A stretch of 64,000 nucleotides of DNA from contig OZ023269.1 in assembly GCA_964006375.1 (NCBI GenBank), positions 130,006,809 through 130,070,808 of the forward strand, read 5' to 3'. Position 1 is the first letter of the stretch, and each line of letters starts with the position of its first letter. Positions 1-11,959 of this stretch are shown piece after piece. Under the pieces are notes generated by a model. That model searched no databases and was not told the origin of the DNA. It worked only from the letters and a program-made list of their open reading frames with translations. The position numbers were made by a program, and so were the translations under genes. The DNA is from Tillus elongatus (Eukaryota; Arthropoda; Insecta; Coleoptera; Cleridae).

Positions 1-68
1 ATGCCAGCTTGGATGATTTCGTTGACGTTTTGTGAGATATCAGAGGGGTCAGGATGAGAGAAGCAGAC
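1..68 (-). pseudogene. Jockey/CR1-like LINE fragment
   Basis: These bases align almost base for base with 37229-37296, which lies inside a longer minus-strand LINE ORF2 remnant between the endonuclease and reverse-transcriptase domains. The match stops near base 68, where family R sequence begins. It is a short non-functional scrap whose remainder lies left of the window. Confidence 0.7.
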
Positions 69-334
69 AGATTTGAAACGTGAAAATTTGTATAGCTATT
101 GTAGTTTATGAATGGTAAATATTTCATAAGATGTATATCAGAATGTACCATCCAGAAGTTTATGTAAAAAAAGCCGGTGGCCGTATGAGGGAATGCTTGA
201 GGCCAAAAATGTAGTTAAAAAAAGAGTGTACTAGGTTTATGCTTCTATTCTCATTTGTTAAAAGAGTTAAAAAAATGCCTCTAAAATCGACCTTACCTAT
301 TACAAATAAATAACTATTGCACTTTCCTTGCCAA

Positions 335-402
335 GCCTTAGGGTAGTTGAAGGGTTAGGCGGCTGGCTCATGAGCGAAAGGACGTGGATTCAAATCGCAC
401 TG
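335..402 (+). repeat. tRNA-like block in family R (degenerate)
   Basis: The block resembles a tRNA with an A-box-like segment (agggttaggcgg) and a B-box-like segment (GGATTCAAATC). Better preserved versions are at 11960-12030 and 32930-32999. It is always followed by the same gttgactcaatttctc sequence, so it is an internal part of a repeat and not a free tRNA gene. Confidence 0.55.
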
Positions 403-1333
403 TTGACTCAATTTCTCTTTAAACTTTTTGTTTTACTTTTTTTCGTCTGTGATTCAATTTTAACGTTATTTGATCAGATTGTGTAACTCCAACAGTTAGT
501 AGCGACTTTTTGTTGAAAAAAAAATCACTAATGAAAGATAAACACTTTGAAGACTTTTCATTAAAGTTTAATAGCAGCTGTTGTTGTCCTTAGTTGGTAA
601 AACCGTTCCACTTTTAACACAGACGTAGAGATTTGTGACTTGAGAAGAGTCGATTTTCTTCTCCTCAACCGGATTCAATTTTTACAGCACCGACAGGAAA
701 CATTTTTCTATTTGAAGCCACAGAAAAGGTATCTACTTCTGTATTTAGATCACATTTTGAATGTGTTTTGATTTATTTAATGATTTTTTTTGTCCAAAGG
801 GTTCTTTTAATAGCGAGTTTTCTTATAAATGAGTTTAATGACTTTTCTTTGAAGAAACATTTGTTACGGATTTTTGTATGAAAAATTAGTCAATTGGTGG
901 AACGTTTTTTAAACCAAATTCGTCGATAATAAGGTTTTAATGGATTTTCGTGCAAACAAATTATTTTGTTTTCAATTTTAATTACACATTAGGTAAATAA
1001 TTTGGATTTTATTTATTCTTTGAGTAAAATTTTAGGTAAAAGAATATTCACCCAGTTTTCGCAGAATTTTTTTTTGTGCTTCCGTAGAAATAATTGTTTG
1101 TAAGATTTTTTTGTGAGATTGTTGTAATTAATGATAAATGTTTAATAAGTTATTTAAAAAAAAAATATTTTCGGATTTTCTTGAATAAATTGTTTGCAAA
1201 TTTTAGTGAATTTTCTTAAAAAAAATTCACTAATGAGGAGATCCGGACTTTTGAATTTTGAAAAAATTTCTTCAAATGACCGCGAACTAGGCCCCCTAGA
1301 ACACATATCCGGGGTCCGTTTCAATTTTTATAT

Positions 1334-1458
<125 letters not shown>

Positions 1459-2255
1459 GTATCACACCGATAACTCAAAAAATAATAAGCCGATTTTGAC
1501 TAAATTTGGTGGAAAAATTCCTTTTGCAAATGGCTTGGATAAGTTCGTTATCCAGGAAAATCTGCCCAGGTTTTCCCGGAAAATTTTGTGTTTTCTTTCG
1601 AAAAAAATTTATATCTCCGGAATTAACAAAGTAAGGGCAACCAAATTTGGTACGCTGGTTAATATCCTTATAGGTAAGCCACCTACCAAAATTTAGCTAT
1701 GTAGGTCAAAAGACAAAAAAGTTATAGGCATTTAAAGAAAAATAAATTGGGGTTTTCCTCAAAACGTCAAAGTTGCGATTTAAAACGTCAAAATCGGCAA
1801 CATTTAGGAAAAGAACTTGAATCTAATACGGGATATGGAAATCAATTGTCTCAAGAAGGATCTTTTACAAACTCTGAAGTCTTAGTTTCAACCGTCATTG
1901 TCCTTCATTTTACTAAAATGTTTCCAGAAAATTCATTTCAAATAGACCCTCTCTCTGATGCTTGGCAGTAGCCTTAGCTTTAGAGTTTATCGTTTAATGG
2001 TATATAATTTTTGTCGAATTTTCGTAAAAAATCAATAAAGCTCAATATATCCGTTATTATACAAGATATGAAGAAAATTTGTATATATTAATTATAGGGT
2101 GTCTTGAGCTACATCTTAAAAAAATATTTCTACAATCACAGGATGGCCCATAAGTCGTTGGTGATACAAATTTTCTTTTTTTTTAAATCAAACACGCCTT
2201 ATGTTATTGCATTTTTGAATTTTTCAGCGATGCATGTTTGTAAGAAAAGAAATTC

Positions 2256-2571
2256 GGGACGCAGCAAGTGCGTTATGGTAGCGAATTTTCATTAAATGCT
2301 TCAAATTTGAATAGCTCAATTTGCTATTAACCTATAAGGTTGACCAAGAAACGAGTTATTCCGGGAACACTTTAAGTTTACTTTTGGAAATTTTTGTACA
2401 TTTTCACACAATAAAGTTATTTTTATGAAACATGGCACATTGTTTTTACTATATAGGTTATACTGGTAACCAAAATCGATGCCTGCTTTCTTAAAAAGGA
2501 AACACACATATTTGCAATTTAAAACATTTTTATGAAAATTCACTACCATAACGCACTTGCTGCGTCCAGAG
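2256..2571 (+). repeat. Family R terminal hairpin unit (~315 bp)
   Basis: The unit is bounded by inverted arms of about 38 bp. The left arm is ggacgcagcaagtgcg followed by ttatggtagcgaattttcat, and the right arm is its near-perfect reverse complement ending tgctgcgtccaga. Units of 309-315 bp with the same arms are at 20014-20327, 27344-27652, 44466-44774 and 58096-58404. Alone it would look like a MITE. Several copies keep only the outer arm, so it may be the end of family R. Confidence 0.75.
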
Positions 2572-2575
2572 TTTT

Positions 2576-2865
2576 TTATATATATTTTTTAAGCTTCGTC
2601 GAAGAGGTTTTTGGGAATAATTATATTTTGGTATCTGGGTAAATAACCTGCAGAGGTTAATTGGCAAGGAAAATCGGACCAGGTTTTTCGGAAACCTTTT
2701 AAGTTCATTTTCGGAAAAATGTTGTAAGTTATTCTGATGATGTTCCATTGTTTCTACTACATGGGTAACTAAATTTGACGGCAGCTTTCATTAAAAAAAG
2801 ACATATTTACTATTAATTTTTATAAACATTCACCACCATAATGCATTTGCTGCGTCCAGACTTTA
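2576..2865 (+). repeat. Second family R terminus, partial
   Basis: A second, more diverged copy of the terminal region follows the first directly and ends in cataatgcatttgctgcgtccaga. Its left part (ggaaaatcggaccagg onward) matches the body near 52600-52740 on the opposite strand. Confidence 0.6.
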
Positions 2866-3479
2866 ATATTGTTATATCAAAATATGGATAGAAGTTCTAA
2901 CCTGATATGTACCTGCAAAGTATTTAAAATTGGCTTAGTAGTAGGTTTATTTTTTATGTGTTATCCTTAAGTTAAATGATATAACTAATAATCAATTCTG
3001 AAGTTTAAATCTGAGACCTGGGGGTTTGATATTATCAATTCAAATTGAAATCAACAAGTTATTTGAAAACTACACTGTATAAACATCGGAATATTCATAC
3101 GGACGTTATCTGGGTAAACTCTATCAGGTATAAATAAGACTTGCCTGTCGGCGTCCAGGACCGTACCAAGCCGTATATTATACAGTCGCCAACACAAAAA
3201 TCTGTATTTACAATGATAACCCATATGGTAGGAGGTTTTGACTACAGAGATCCTACAAGTTGTTCATCGACTGCAAGTGAAAACAATCAGAGTAAGTTAA
3301 GTCTTATTCTGACGTTATAAGTCAGGTCAGATTCTCATGCAAAGAAATGTTTGAGACATGGTTATAATCACTTATAGTCCTTGACTGTTGTATTACAGCG
3401 AGTTCATTATTTTTTAAACGGTAAAATTTTGGTTAGATTTTGCCTAACGTCTATAAGTAACATAGAGTTGAACTTTTAG
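2866..3479. other. Unassigned AT-rich sequence
   Basis: No coding frame, RNA gene or repeat shared with the rest of the window is recognisable in these 600 bases. Confidence 0.5.
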
Positions 3480-4125
3480 GAAAATGCTCTTTTACGTTTG
3501 CAAAATCTGCTTTTCTACTCTCCATAAACCCACTGGATAGCTTTCCCGGTTTTCATGCCATTTACTGATCACCATACAATCAGAGGGCTATCTCGTAGCC
3601 ATGACACTTTGTCTCCAACAGCTCTCTTCATTTCATAGTAACTTTCACACTTCATCAGTTGTGCCAGGCTTTCCAGAAATTGTTTCCTTGGTCTACCTCA
3701 TTATACTTTTTAGGTATGTGTTCTTCAAATAATCTTTCCAGAAAGTTATTATGTCTTAGAATATAACCAATATATTTTGCAAGCATCTTTCTTCTTTCTC
3801 CTCTCCTAACACTGTTTTATTCGTCTTTCTCTCGGTGTACTATGTCTTGTCATTTTTTTCACGTCCACATTTCAAAAGCTTCTATTAATTTCATGTCTTG
3901 CTAAGTTATAGCCCATGTTTCCGCCCCATACACTACCACACTCCACACATACGACTTGATCAACTGTTTCCTCATGTCCTAATTAAAATGTTTATACGTA
4001 AGAAGAGTACCTTGTTTGTTTAATGCTTGCTTTGCCATCGCGATCCTCCTCAGATATTTGCTACATTTACCATCATCTGTGATAATAGTTCCAAGGTACG
4101 TGAATATTTCAACTTGTTCTGATCA
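3480..4125 (-). pseudogene. RTE-like LINE reverse-transcriptase C-terminal remnant
   Basis: Read on the minus strand from about 4122, a degenerate frame gives YLGTIITDDGKCSKYL, then RIAMAKQALNKQGTLLT, then SYVWSVVVYGAETWAI and IEAFEMW. This is the conserved block after the palm/thumb of the endonuclease-reverse transcriptase LINE group common in insects and often labelled RTE-like. In-frame stops and at least one frameshift break it, and further down GRPRKQFLESLAQLMKCE continues the tail. Upstream catalytic domains are absent. Assignment to the broad LINE group is fairly safe; the exact clade is not. Confidence 0.6.
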
Positions 4126-4639
4126 ATTTAAATAATTCGTCTATCATTATATTACTACTATTTAAATATAGCAGACCAAAATAGTTACTATAATTGCTGA
4201 CGAGATGGTTTCGTTGACTATTATAAGTCAGTAAGTGTTAAAATTATAATTGGAACCGATCCTCAATGGTAAAAAAAAATCACCAAAAAATCAAAGTTCT
4301 ACAAAGCATATAAAACTTATATACAATATGCAGTGATTCATAAGAATGAATAAAAAGTCTACTATATATTGATATGGCCTACAAGTACAGAGTAGGAGAA
4401 TTTTTTTCTTGTGACAATTTTCTTAATATTGAAGGTAAACCATTGTAATTCAAAAAATACAGAAGATATTGGCAAGGTGCTACATATTATATAAAAAGTT
4501 TTATCTAGTTCGGATAATTTTAATTTTTTTTGCAATTTTTTCGTCGTTTTTTGACAAAAAAACTTTTTTTACCATTTACTAATTTGAAGGTTGTTATATA
4601 TCGGAATCGTATCAGTTCTTTACAGGCTAATGCTTTTCT
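4126..4639. other. Unassigned AT-rich sequence leading into family R
   Basis: No gene is recognised. From about 4510 the gttttttgacaaaaaaac-type AT-rich motifs resemble the degenerate body of family R. Confidence 0.4.
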
Positions 4640-5991
4640 ATGCAGGAGATTGAGAAACATTTTATGACTCTACATTTGGACCATTCTCAACCAATGTTTC
4701 TTCAAAGAAATTCATTAAATTTACTTATAAGAAAGTTCGCAATTAAAACAACATTTTGTACAAGAAAACTCGCTAATAAAAATAAATTAAATAAATTTAA
4801 AAACAAAACAATAAGACTATTTTTATTAAATATGGTACATTGTTTCTATTATATTGGTAACCAAATTTGTTGATGGCTGTTTTCATTAAAGAAAGACAGA
4901 TTTGCTATTAAAAACTTTTTTTTAAACGAACACACCTTATATTATTACATTTTCCATCGAAATATAATGCATATTTGTAGGAAATGAAATTCAGGACGCA
5001 GCAAGTGCGTTATGGTAGCGAACTTTCATTATATGTTTCAAATTTCAATAGCTCAATTTGCTTTTAGGTTAACGTATGTTCGCTAGGAATCAGTTTTGTC
5101 GGGAACATTTTGAGTTTATTTTCAAAAAATGTTTACATTTTCAAACAGTAAAGTTATTTGTAAATTCCAGGCTGGTAAGTGAATGCCGAGACGAGACGAG
5201 CGACCTGGCTGGGCAGAATGAGGTCTCCCTTATCTGGATGCCAGGTGACTCGGGGGTCAAACGCAATGACGAAGCTGACAGTCTCGCGAAGAGGGGGTCA
5301 GCAGAACCATTTATGGGACCAGAACCGATTCTGGACGTGACAAAGCGCACTGCCAGGGGAGCCATTAAGTCCTGGGTCAGAAACGAACACAAGGTGTACT
5401 GGGCAGACTGTCCAGAGCTCAGACATGGGAAGTCAGTAATTGAGGAACTGCGGAGCTGCTAAATCTTAGCAAAGGACCGCTCAGAAACATAACAGGTTTC
5501 TTGACGGGACACATGGCCGTCAAGAAACACCTGCATAAAATGGGGCGGTTCGAGGGGGACCTGGCATGCAGACTTTGCGGCGAGGGGAGGAATCAGCCCA
5601 GCACATATTGTGCGAGTGTAAAGCTCTGGACCGCAAAAGACAACTGATCTACGGTCCAGGCTAGACCGGAGACAGAGCAACCTAAAACTTCACCCTACCA
5701 ATTACTGTGCAGACTAGCTCATGGCACGGTGATTTTGGAATGCGCGGAGTAGAAAAGACTAAGGGCATGCACAATAAACCAAAGGCTGCGGTGCTATCGG
5801 GGCGGAAAAGACGCGGTCGAGCCCTGAGTGAGAAAAAAAGTTATTTTGATGAAATATGGTACATGGTTTCTACTATATAGGTTATACTGGCAACCAAATT
5901 TCATGCCTGCTTGCGTTAAGAAAAAGAGATATTTGCTATTAGAAACATTTTAATGAAAATTCACTACCATAACGCACTTGCTGCGTCCAGA
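4640..5991 (+). repeat. Family R copy split by a LINE
   Basis: The region carries body motifs (ttcattaaatttacttataag, then acaagaaaactcgctaataaa) and then a terminal hairpin unit with outer arms at 4994 and 5991. Removing the LINE at 5160-5836 and one target-site duplication leaves a unit of about 311 bp, the normal size for this family. Confidence 0.75.
5160..5836 (+). mobile_element. 5'-truncated R1/LOA-like LINE (RNase H end)
   Basis: This is a sense-strand insertion of the 3' part of the RNase H-bearing LINE seen intact at 22572-23513. It encodes the end of RNase H (DETSDLAGQNEVSLIW, then GDSGVKRNDEADSLAKRG, where GHSG and GNEEAD are expected) and the following TARGAIKSWVRN segment. A frameshift near 5445-5465 ends the reading frame. 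The 3' UTR ends gagccctgagtgagaaaa. The 10-bp duplication AAAGTTATTT flanks it at 5150-5159 and 5837-5846, and the host repeat reads through once the insert is removed. The copy is dead. Confidence 0.85.
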
Positions 5992-6732
5992 CTTTTTTAT
6001 TTCTGCTTGTTCTCGTGTTTATAAATATTTTAAGCAGATATATCTGTAATACTATTTAGTCGAAAATTAAAATAAGCAACAGATTAACCATGACGACTCA
6101 AAATGTGATAGAAAGGAGTTGTTCTAATGTTTTGTTGTTCCTTACATAAACAAGTACTTACTCCACCAAGAGCCAAGCAATAACTCATTTCTAAAATCCG
6201 AGTACTCATGTTAGATTATTTACAAATTAACAACTTTTTCCCTCACTGCAACTAAAACACTAGGTTTTGTTTACGTTGGGAAATTTTAAGTGAGGTCAAG
6301 GTTATCACAATATTCAGATTCACTGAAACTTTAATCCTTCACAACTTCTACGTATTTGAATTGCTTGTGGGAATGGTTGGTTTACTAACTTACTACCACA
6401 TTTCTGGTAGAATATAACAATTTATTTTATCAATTCGTTTATAATATTTGACAGTTGTACTATTATTTATCATGTCAGCATCTACGAATGAAATAATTCC
6501 TAAGTTCGGAAGATTGAGATGGATTTAAAGGGACTACTCTCAAGACATTACAACGAAAGCGAAAATCGATGTTGTATCTCTGTAATTCTAGTTCAGAGAA
6601 TTGAGGGAAGCCAAGATGATGAGTGCTGGAATTTGGGTCAGTTATACAGTGTCGATAAAATATAGAAATTATTCTTCAGGGCAGATACCTAAAACGAAAA
6701 CCTAGCGGCCCACTTTCACAAGAATACAACAT
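5992..6732. other. Unassigned sequence
   Basis: No gene or known repeat is recognised. There are several short palindromic AT runs but no consistent coding frame. Confidence 0.45.
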
Positions 6733-6857
6733 TTTAGTGAATTTTCTTTAAAAAAAAAAATCACTAATGAGGAGATCTCGACTTTCGAATTTTGAAAAAA
6801 TTTCTTCAAATGAGCCCGAACTAGGCCCCTTCGAACCCATATCCAGGGTCAGTTTCA

Positions 6858-6860
<3 letters not shown>

Positions 6861-6938
<78 letters not shown>
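6861..6938. repeat. (TA)n microsatellite, left half
   Basis: About 78 bp of TA follow the family R left flank. Confidence 0.97.
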
Positions 6939-6944
<6 letters not shown>

Positions 6945-7068
6945 CTTGTTTCGGGCTCAAGCAAAGCTCTTTTAGCCACGGTCACTCCAGTTTAAAAACT
7001 AGTGCTTCAGCTCCCTACTATATTACGATGTTTTACATAAAACAAAAGGGATTCTCTATGTTATCGTC

Positions 7069-7071
<3 letters not shown>
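6939..7071. other. 133-bp unique insert inside a (TA)n array
   Basis: Non-repetitive sequence (starts aataaacttgtttcgggctc, ends gttatcgtctac) has TA arrays on both sides. No other copy is visible in this window. It could be a small insertion into the TA tract, or filler copied during break repair. Confidence 0.6.

Positions 7072-7139
<68 letters not shown>
7072..7139. repeat. (TA)n microsatellite, right half
   Basis: About 68 bp of TA directly precede the family R right flank. Confidence 0.97.
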
Positions 7140-7142
<3 letters not shown>

Positions 7143-7320
7143 ACCAAGAACTCAAAAAATAATGGGCAGATTTTGATCAAATTTGGTAACTACCTTCCTT
7201 TTGCAAGTGGTTTGGACAAGTTCGTTAGTCAAGAAAATCGGCTCAGGTTTTTCCGGAAAATTTTGTGTTTTCTTTCGAACAAAATTTATATTTCCGGAAA
7301 TAACAAAGTAAGGGCAACCA

Positions 7321-8421
7321 ACACTTCCCCGACTGCAACATAATAAACCAATCACCTCCGAACTGGGAACACTCAGAAATAGAGGCGCTATACAGGCGGG
7401 CATCTAGAGTAGACTGGACAGTCGCTAAAGTAGTGGTTACTTAGAGTAAAATCAGATGGGAAATTAACATCTTCAAGCTACTTAAATCCCCGGGATTTGA
7501 TGAAATAATGCCCATCATGCTCCAGCAGGGTATAGACATACTGGCGCCGGCGCCTACCCTCATTATGAGGGCCAGCCTGGCTCTGGGGTACATTCCAAGG
7601 GCACGGAGACTGCCCAGGGTTGTATTCATTTCAAAACCTTGGCGCCCAACAGACCAGACAAAGTCCCTGAGGCCAATAAGTCTCATGTCCTTCTTGCCTA
7701 AAACAATGAAAAAACTGCTCGACGAGCACATTAGGGGCGATGTACCGGAAGCATATCCCCTACACTGCGGACAATATGCATACGGAGCAGGAGTCTCAAC
7801 AGAAATAGCACTGCACCAACTGGTGCTGAAACTGGAGAATACACTGGATAACAGGGAGGTGGCGCTGGGGGCCTTCCTAGATTAGAGGGGGCCTTCAGCA
7901 ACGCCTCATTATAATCGGCATTGGCAGCTGTCAGGGAGCCTAATATAAAGAACAATTGCTGCAGGTGGATCGATTCCATGCTAAGGGACAGGGCGGTGTT
8001 CACTTCACTCACGGGAGGGACTCTGCTTGCAGGGGTCACGCGCGGGGTGTCCGCAGGGGAGCGTTCTATCTCCCCTGATCTGGTGCCTAGGGTACGAGGT
8101 ACAGGGCTATGCGGACGACATTGTCATCATAGTCCGAGGAAAGGTTACACAGTCAGTGTGGGAGAGCATGCAGACAGCAGTAAGTGGTGGAAATGTGCAC
8201 GGTTGGTCAAGGGCTCAGGGTGAGCCCCGAGAAAGCAACAGTCATACCGTTTACGAGAAGGAGGAAGTTAGAGAGCCACAGAACTCTCAGTCTATACGGT
8301 AGAAACAACCCAATGGCCAGGGAGGTAAAATATCTTGTGGCCGTATTGGACTCTAAGCTAACCTGGAATGATAACGTTGAAAAAATACTGCGTAAGGCAG
8401 TTATGACCTTAGCCGTCACTA
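7321..8421 (+). pseudogene. R1/LOA-like LINE reverse-transcriptase fragment
   Basis: A broken ORF2 segment covers the start and core of the reverse transcriptase: ALYRRASRVDWTVAK, then KSPGFDEIMPIMLQQG, then the block SLRPISLMSFLPKTMKKLLD, and AYGAGVSTEIALHQLV. After frameshifts near 7885-8020 come AGCPQGSVLSPLIW, the catalytic box YADD (about 8108-8119), and EVKYLVAVLDSKLTWND. Endonuclease and RNase H are missing. It probably belongs with the RNase H LINE copies here, but the fragments do not overlap, so that is inference. The right end is cut cleanly by a Penelope-like insertion at 8422. Confidence 0.8.
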
Positions 8422-8698
8422 GACGTGTCGTTATTGGGTTGGTTTCTACTTCTGAGGTGTTCCGTGATTCTGGTGCTCAATGATCTTCCGGTTCTTCCAA
8501 TAATATTGGAATGCTCAATGGTCTTCCGGCTCTTCCAATAATATTGGAATGATCAATGATCTTCCGGTTCTTCCAATAATATTGGAATGATCAATGATCT
8601 TCCGGTTCTTCCAATAATATTGAAAGAACCGGAAGATCATTGAGCACCAGAATCACGAAACACCTCAGAAGTAGAAACCAACCCAATAACGACACGTC
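8422..8698. repeat. 75-bp inverted arms around 38-bp tandem repeats
   Basis: The left arm (8422-8496, starting GACGTGTCGTTATTGGG) and right arm (8624-8698) are reverse complements over 75 bp with a single mismatch. Between and overlapping them are about 3.8 tandem copies of a 38-bp unit (CTCAATGATCTTCCGGTTCT followed by TCCAATAATATTGGAATG), each with the palindrome CCAATAATATTGG. The right arm encodes the start of the adjacent Penelope-like reading frame, so the left arm is an inverted copy of the truncated 5' end. Such inverted 5' extensions are known for Penelope-like insertions. Confidence 0.9.
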
Positions 8699-8909
8699 AA
8701 TCTTTGGTTGCCATTTGAGGGAGAGTGGCCATTGCTTTAACAAAAATACAGATGCTGAGATTTTACACCCTTCAAGTTTTGGTGTAGAACAATTCGTTTT
8801 AGAAGAAATTGAGATTTTCAAACATTTCAGCTACCAAGCCAGTGAAGTTTTGAACTTGTCCAACACTGATATAACTAACTTTCCTTCCTTCTATGGCCAA
8901 TTAGTGTAA
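8640..8909 (+). pseudogene. Penelope-like element, GIY-YIG C-terminal fragment
   Basis: The open frame reads ITKHLRSRNQPNNDTSIFGC, HLRESGHCF, EILHPSS and FVLEEIEIFKHF. This matches the layout of the C-terminal half of the Penelope GIY-YIG endonuclease: an [S/A]-x-F-x-x-HL-x3-GH segment, then ILH, then LEEIEI. The reverse transcriptase and the GIY and YIG motifs themselves are missing, so the copy is 5'-truncated and inactive. It ends in a normal TAA. The first codons lie in the inverted arm. The function it derives from is retrotransposition by target-primed reverse transcription. Confidence 0.65.
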
Positions 8910-9900
8910 TAAGTACTGGTGAACTCTATGGTTTTCTATTTGACCAGAAATATGATGTCTTGAAGATGGCTGCTCTGTGGCTCTGCTTCCATTTCCTACT
9001 CTATTTGTCATTGACATATGACGCTTCTGACATTTGTTTCTCATTCACTCTTCTGCACCTGCGTCGTTGCCCCCGGCCTGTTCAAGGTAGAATAATGGCT
9101 GCCCCTCAATAATGCTGTCGTTTTTTAAATCGCCGATTTTTCTTATTGATTTTTGTTTAGAGACAAATTTTCTGGCGAATTCAGATGTAGTGTTGCAAGG
9201 CCCCTGGTACAAAGGATAAAGATTTGGCCTGCTGAACCGTTTGTATAGTTTCAAGTACAATTTTTGAGAATTGTTCAAGTAAGTGATGTCCATTATGTTC
9301 TGTTCACTAGTAATTTTTCATAAATATCTTTAAATTAGTGGTTCTTATTGGGTTTCTGCTTCATTGTGCCTGCCTGCTTGTGTTGTTTGACCTGTCAGCT
9401 TTACTCATTTGCCTGCTTTTTTTTCACCAATAGACTTGAGTACCTAATTGTTTCAGACAATAAACTTTTGCAATCTTGTAGCTTTCAACGCTTTTCATTT
9501 TGCTTTGATATTTAGTTTAATTTGACTTTTAATTACATGTTTTAGCTTTAACATAGTTTTTTAGCTTGTGTTACTGTATCTGCTTGTGTCATTTTGTAGC
9601 TCTCTCAGATTTTAGCTTGACTGTTAGTTAATATTTTACTGTGTGACTTGTGATTTTAACTTTTGACATTTTCTGTAGAGAATATCTTGTCATCATTGTG
9701 CTCTAACGTGCACAATTGCCAACCGGTAAAACTAATGTTTTTCTGACACACCTTTCTTATTGTGGTTATAGATTTATCCCCTGAGAATGACCTCTTGTAG
9801 GTCGAAACGCGTTGGGAAGTGAATTAAATAAATTCGTTGTCTGGTGAGAAGCCTTTCATTCAATGCTTAGTGATATCTATCCCAGACTGTGCGACGTTCA
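8910..9900 (+). mobile_element. Penelope-like element 3' untranslated region
   Basis: About 1 kb without a gene follows the GIY-YIG fragment on the same strand. It carries the hammerhead-like fold at 9777-9817 and appears to end somewhere near 9850-9900; the exact end is not defined because no target-site duplication was found. Short frames here (for example 9045-9293 on the minus strand) have no recognisable similarity. Confidence 0.5.
9777..9817 (+). ncRNA. Hammerhead-ribozyme-like fold (Penelope 3' region)
   Basis: The order is TCCC, CTGA (9781-9784), the linker GAAT, a stem-loop GACC-TCTTGTA-GGTC, GAAA (9804-9807), the palindrome ACGCGT, T, and GGGA. The outer TCCC/GGGA pair is perfect, as stem I of a type I hammerhead should be, and the very short palindromic stem III is typical of Penelope hammerheads. 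The canonical linker after CUGA is three bases (NGA). Here it is four and lacks the conserved G, so activity is doubtful. Confidence 0.45.
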
Positions 9901-10664
9901 GAAATGAAAGGTAGAATGAGATATTTAGGATACATCGTTTTACATGGTAAGCTCTCTATATGCTGGAACTTTATGTGTTAGATAGTTATTATCTTTTAAC
10001 ATGTCGAATATATTATTCGATAAAGTATAGTGGAGACAAATCGGCATATTCTTCAAGGAATGTGTTACAAACTCTTAAATTATTCGCCACTATAAATCCA
10101 CTTTCAAACCTCGAAACTTCTGACTGATGAAACATTCATTAAATGTGGACACTTTGGTGCAGCCTGCCTTAGTAAATCATTGCCAGTGTATACAGAACTA
10201 ACCGATAGAGGTCGCTGAAAACGGTCTAAGCTTCCAGATATCCCTGACACTTAAAATATATGCAAACAAGATCAGCTTACTAACCTGGGCAATTTCGAGA
10301 CTAGATATTACTTATTCCTTCTACGGGAAGTTATTTAGATAATTCACTGGGTTTCGTCAACTCGTCAAGACGCCGACGTCGACGCTGTCTCGTCAAGCTG
10401 TAGGGGCTTGAGATGATACAACGGGGTTGATTAGATGAGCAGTAGAAGGTCGGAGCTTTGATAAGAGTTATGATGATAATAATGTCAGTTGTATGCATTA
10501 CAAGCCACTTAAACTCGAGACTTTGAATAACTAAGTTATGTTAATGAAATATTTGATGAATATGTATTTATAACTTATCTGAGTGAGCTCGAAACGTGCA
10601 AAAGATTTGGCTGCACGTCTTAGCATTATCCCTGTTGCCGTATTTAAAATTAGGATTTATAGTT
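9901..10664. other. Unassigned sequence
   Basis: No gene or shared repeat is recognised. A short CG-containing patch (caagacgccgacgtcgacgc, about 10368-10387) stands out from the AT-rich surroundings but has no clear meaning. Confidence 0.4.
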
Positions 10665-10784
10665 TCAGTGAATTTTCTTTAAAAAACTCACTAATGAGGA
10701 GATCTCCACTTTTAAATTTTGAAACAATTTCTTCTAATGAGCGCGAACTAGGCCCCCTAGAACACATATCTGGGGTCAGTTGTC

Positions 10785-11307
<523 letters not shown>

Positions 11308-11959
11308 ACACCGATAACTCAAAAAACAAAGGGCCGAATTTGGTGAGTAAATTCTTTTTGCAAGTGGCTTGGACAAGTTGGTTAGCCAGGAAAATCGGGC
11401 CAGTTTTTCAGGAAAATTTTAGGTTTTCTTCTGGAACAAATTCATATCTCCAGAAATAACAAAGCTATGGCAACCACATTTGGCAGGCTAGTTTACGTTG
11501 TAGAAACCAAACTCCGCACCAAAATTTAGATCTCTATGTTGAAAGGAAAACAGTTATAGGCACTTAATAAAGCAATGTTTTAGTGCCTTTAAAAGCCAGA
11601 GAAGACGCAATACCAAAATATTGTGTGTTAAACAAAATCTATTAAATATTACAGACAACGTTTATCTTTTCATGGCGCAAAAAGTTCAAGAAGTACCAGA
11701 AAGATGACTTTAAGAATTTTATAATTTTTCTCTGTAAATGTCAAACTGGAGATTCGAAACGTGAAAACTAGTATAACTATTTCTGTTTATGAATGGAGAA
11801 TATTGCATAAAATGTGTATTATAATGTGCTGGATTTATGCTACTCTTCAGATTTGTTAAAATAACTGCAAAATGGAGCTCTAAAGACTTTACATATTACA
11901 AATAAATAACTTAAGACCATAATCGGTTATCTACCTTCCTTCGTTGCAATTTGCCGGAA

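Larger units (their letters stand above)
6733..7320 (+). repeat. Family R (TA)n module with an internal insert
   Basis: The left flank (tagtgaattttctttaaa through tccagggtcagtttcaat) and right flank (caccaagaactcaaaaaataatgggc through taacaaagtaagggcaacc) are both present, but the (TA)n between them is split by 133 bp of unrelated sequence. On the right the module is cut at about 7320 by a LINE. Confidence 0.8.

Noticed and set aside
2256..2571. Calling the hairpin unit an independent MITE
   Set aside because: Several copies have only the outer arm joined to other family R modules, so it may equally be the end of a larger element. No target-site duplication around the unit alone was found.
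8478..8640. CRISPR-like look of regularly spaced 38-bp repeats with palindromes
   Set aside because: The units are directly tandem without unique spacers, in a eukaryotic transposon context next to a Penelope fragment.
9045..9293. 82-codon minus-strand frame in the Penelope 3' region
   Set aside because: No motif and antisense to the element.
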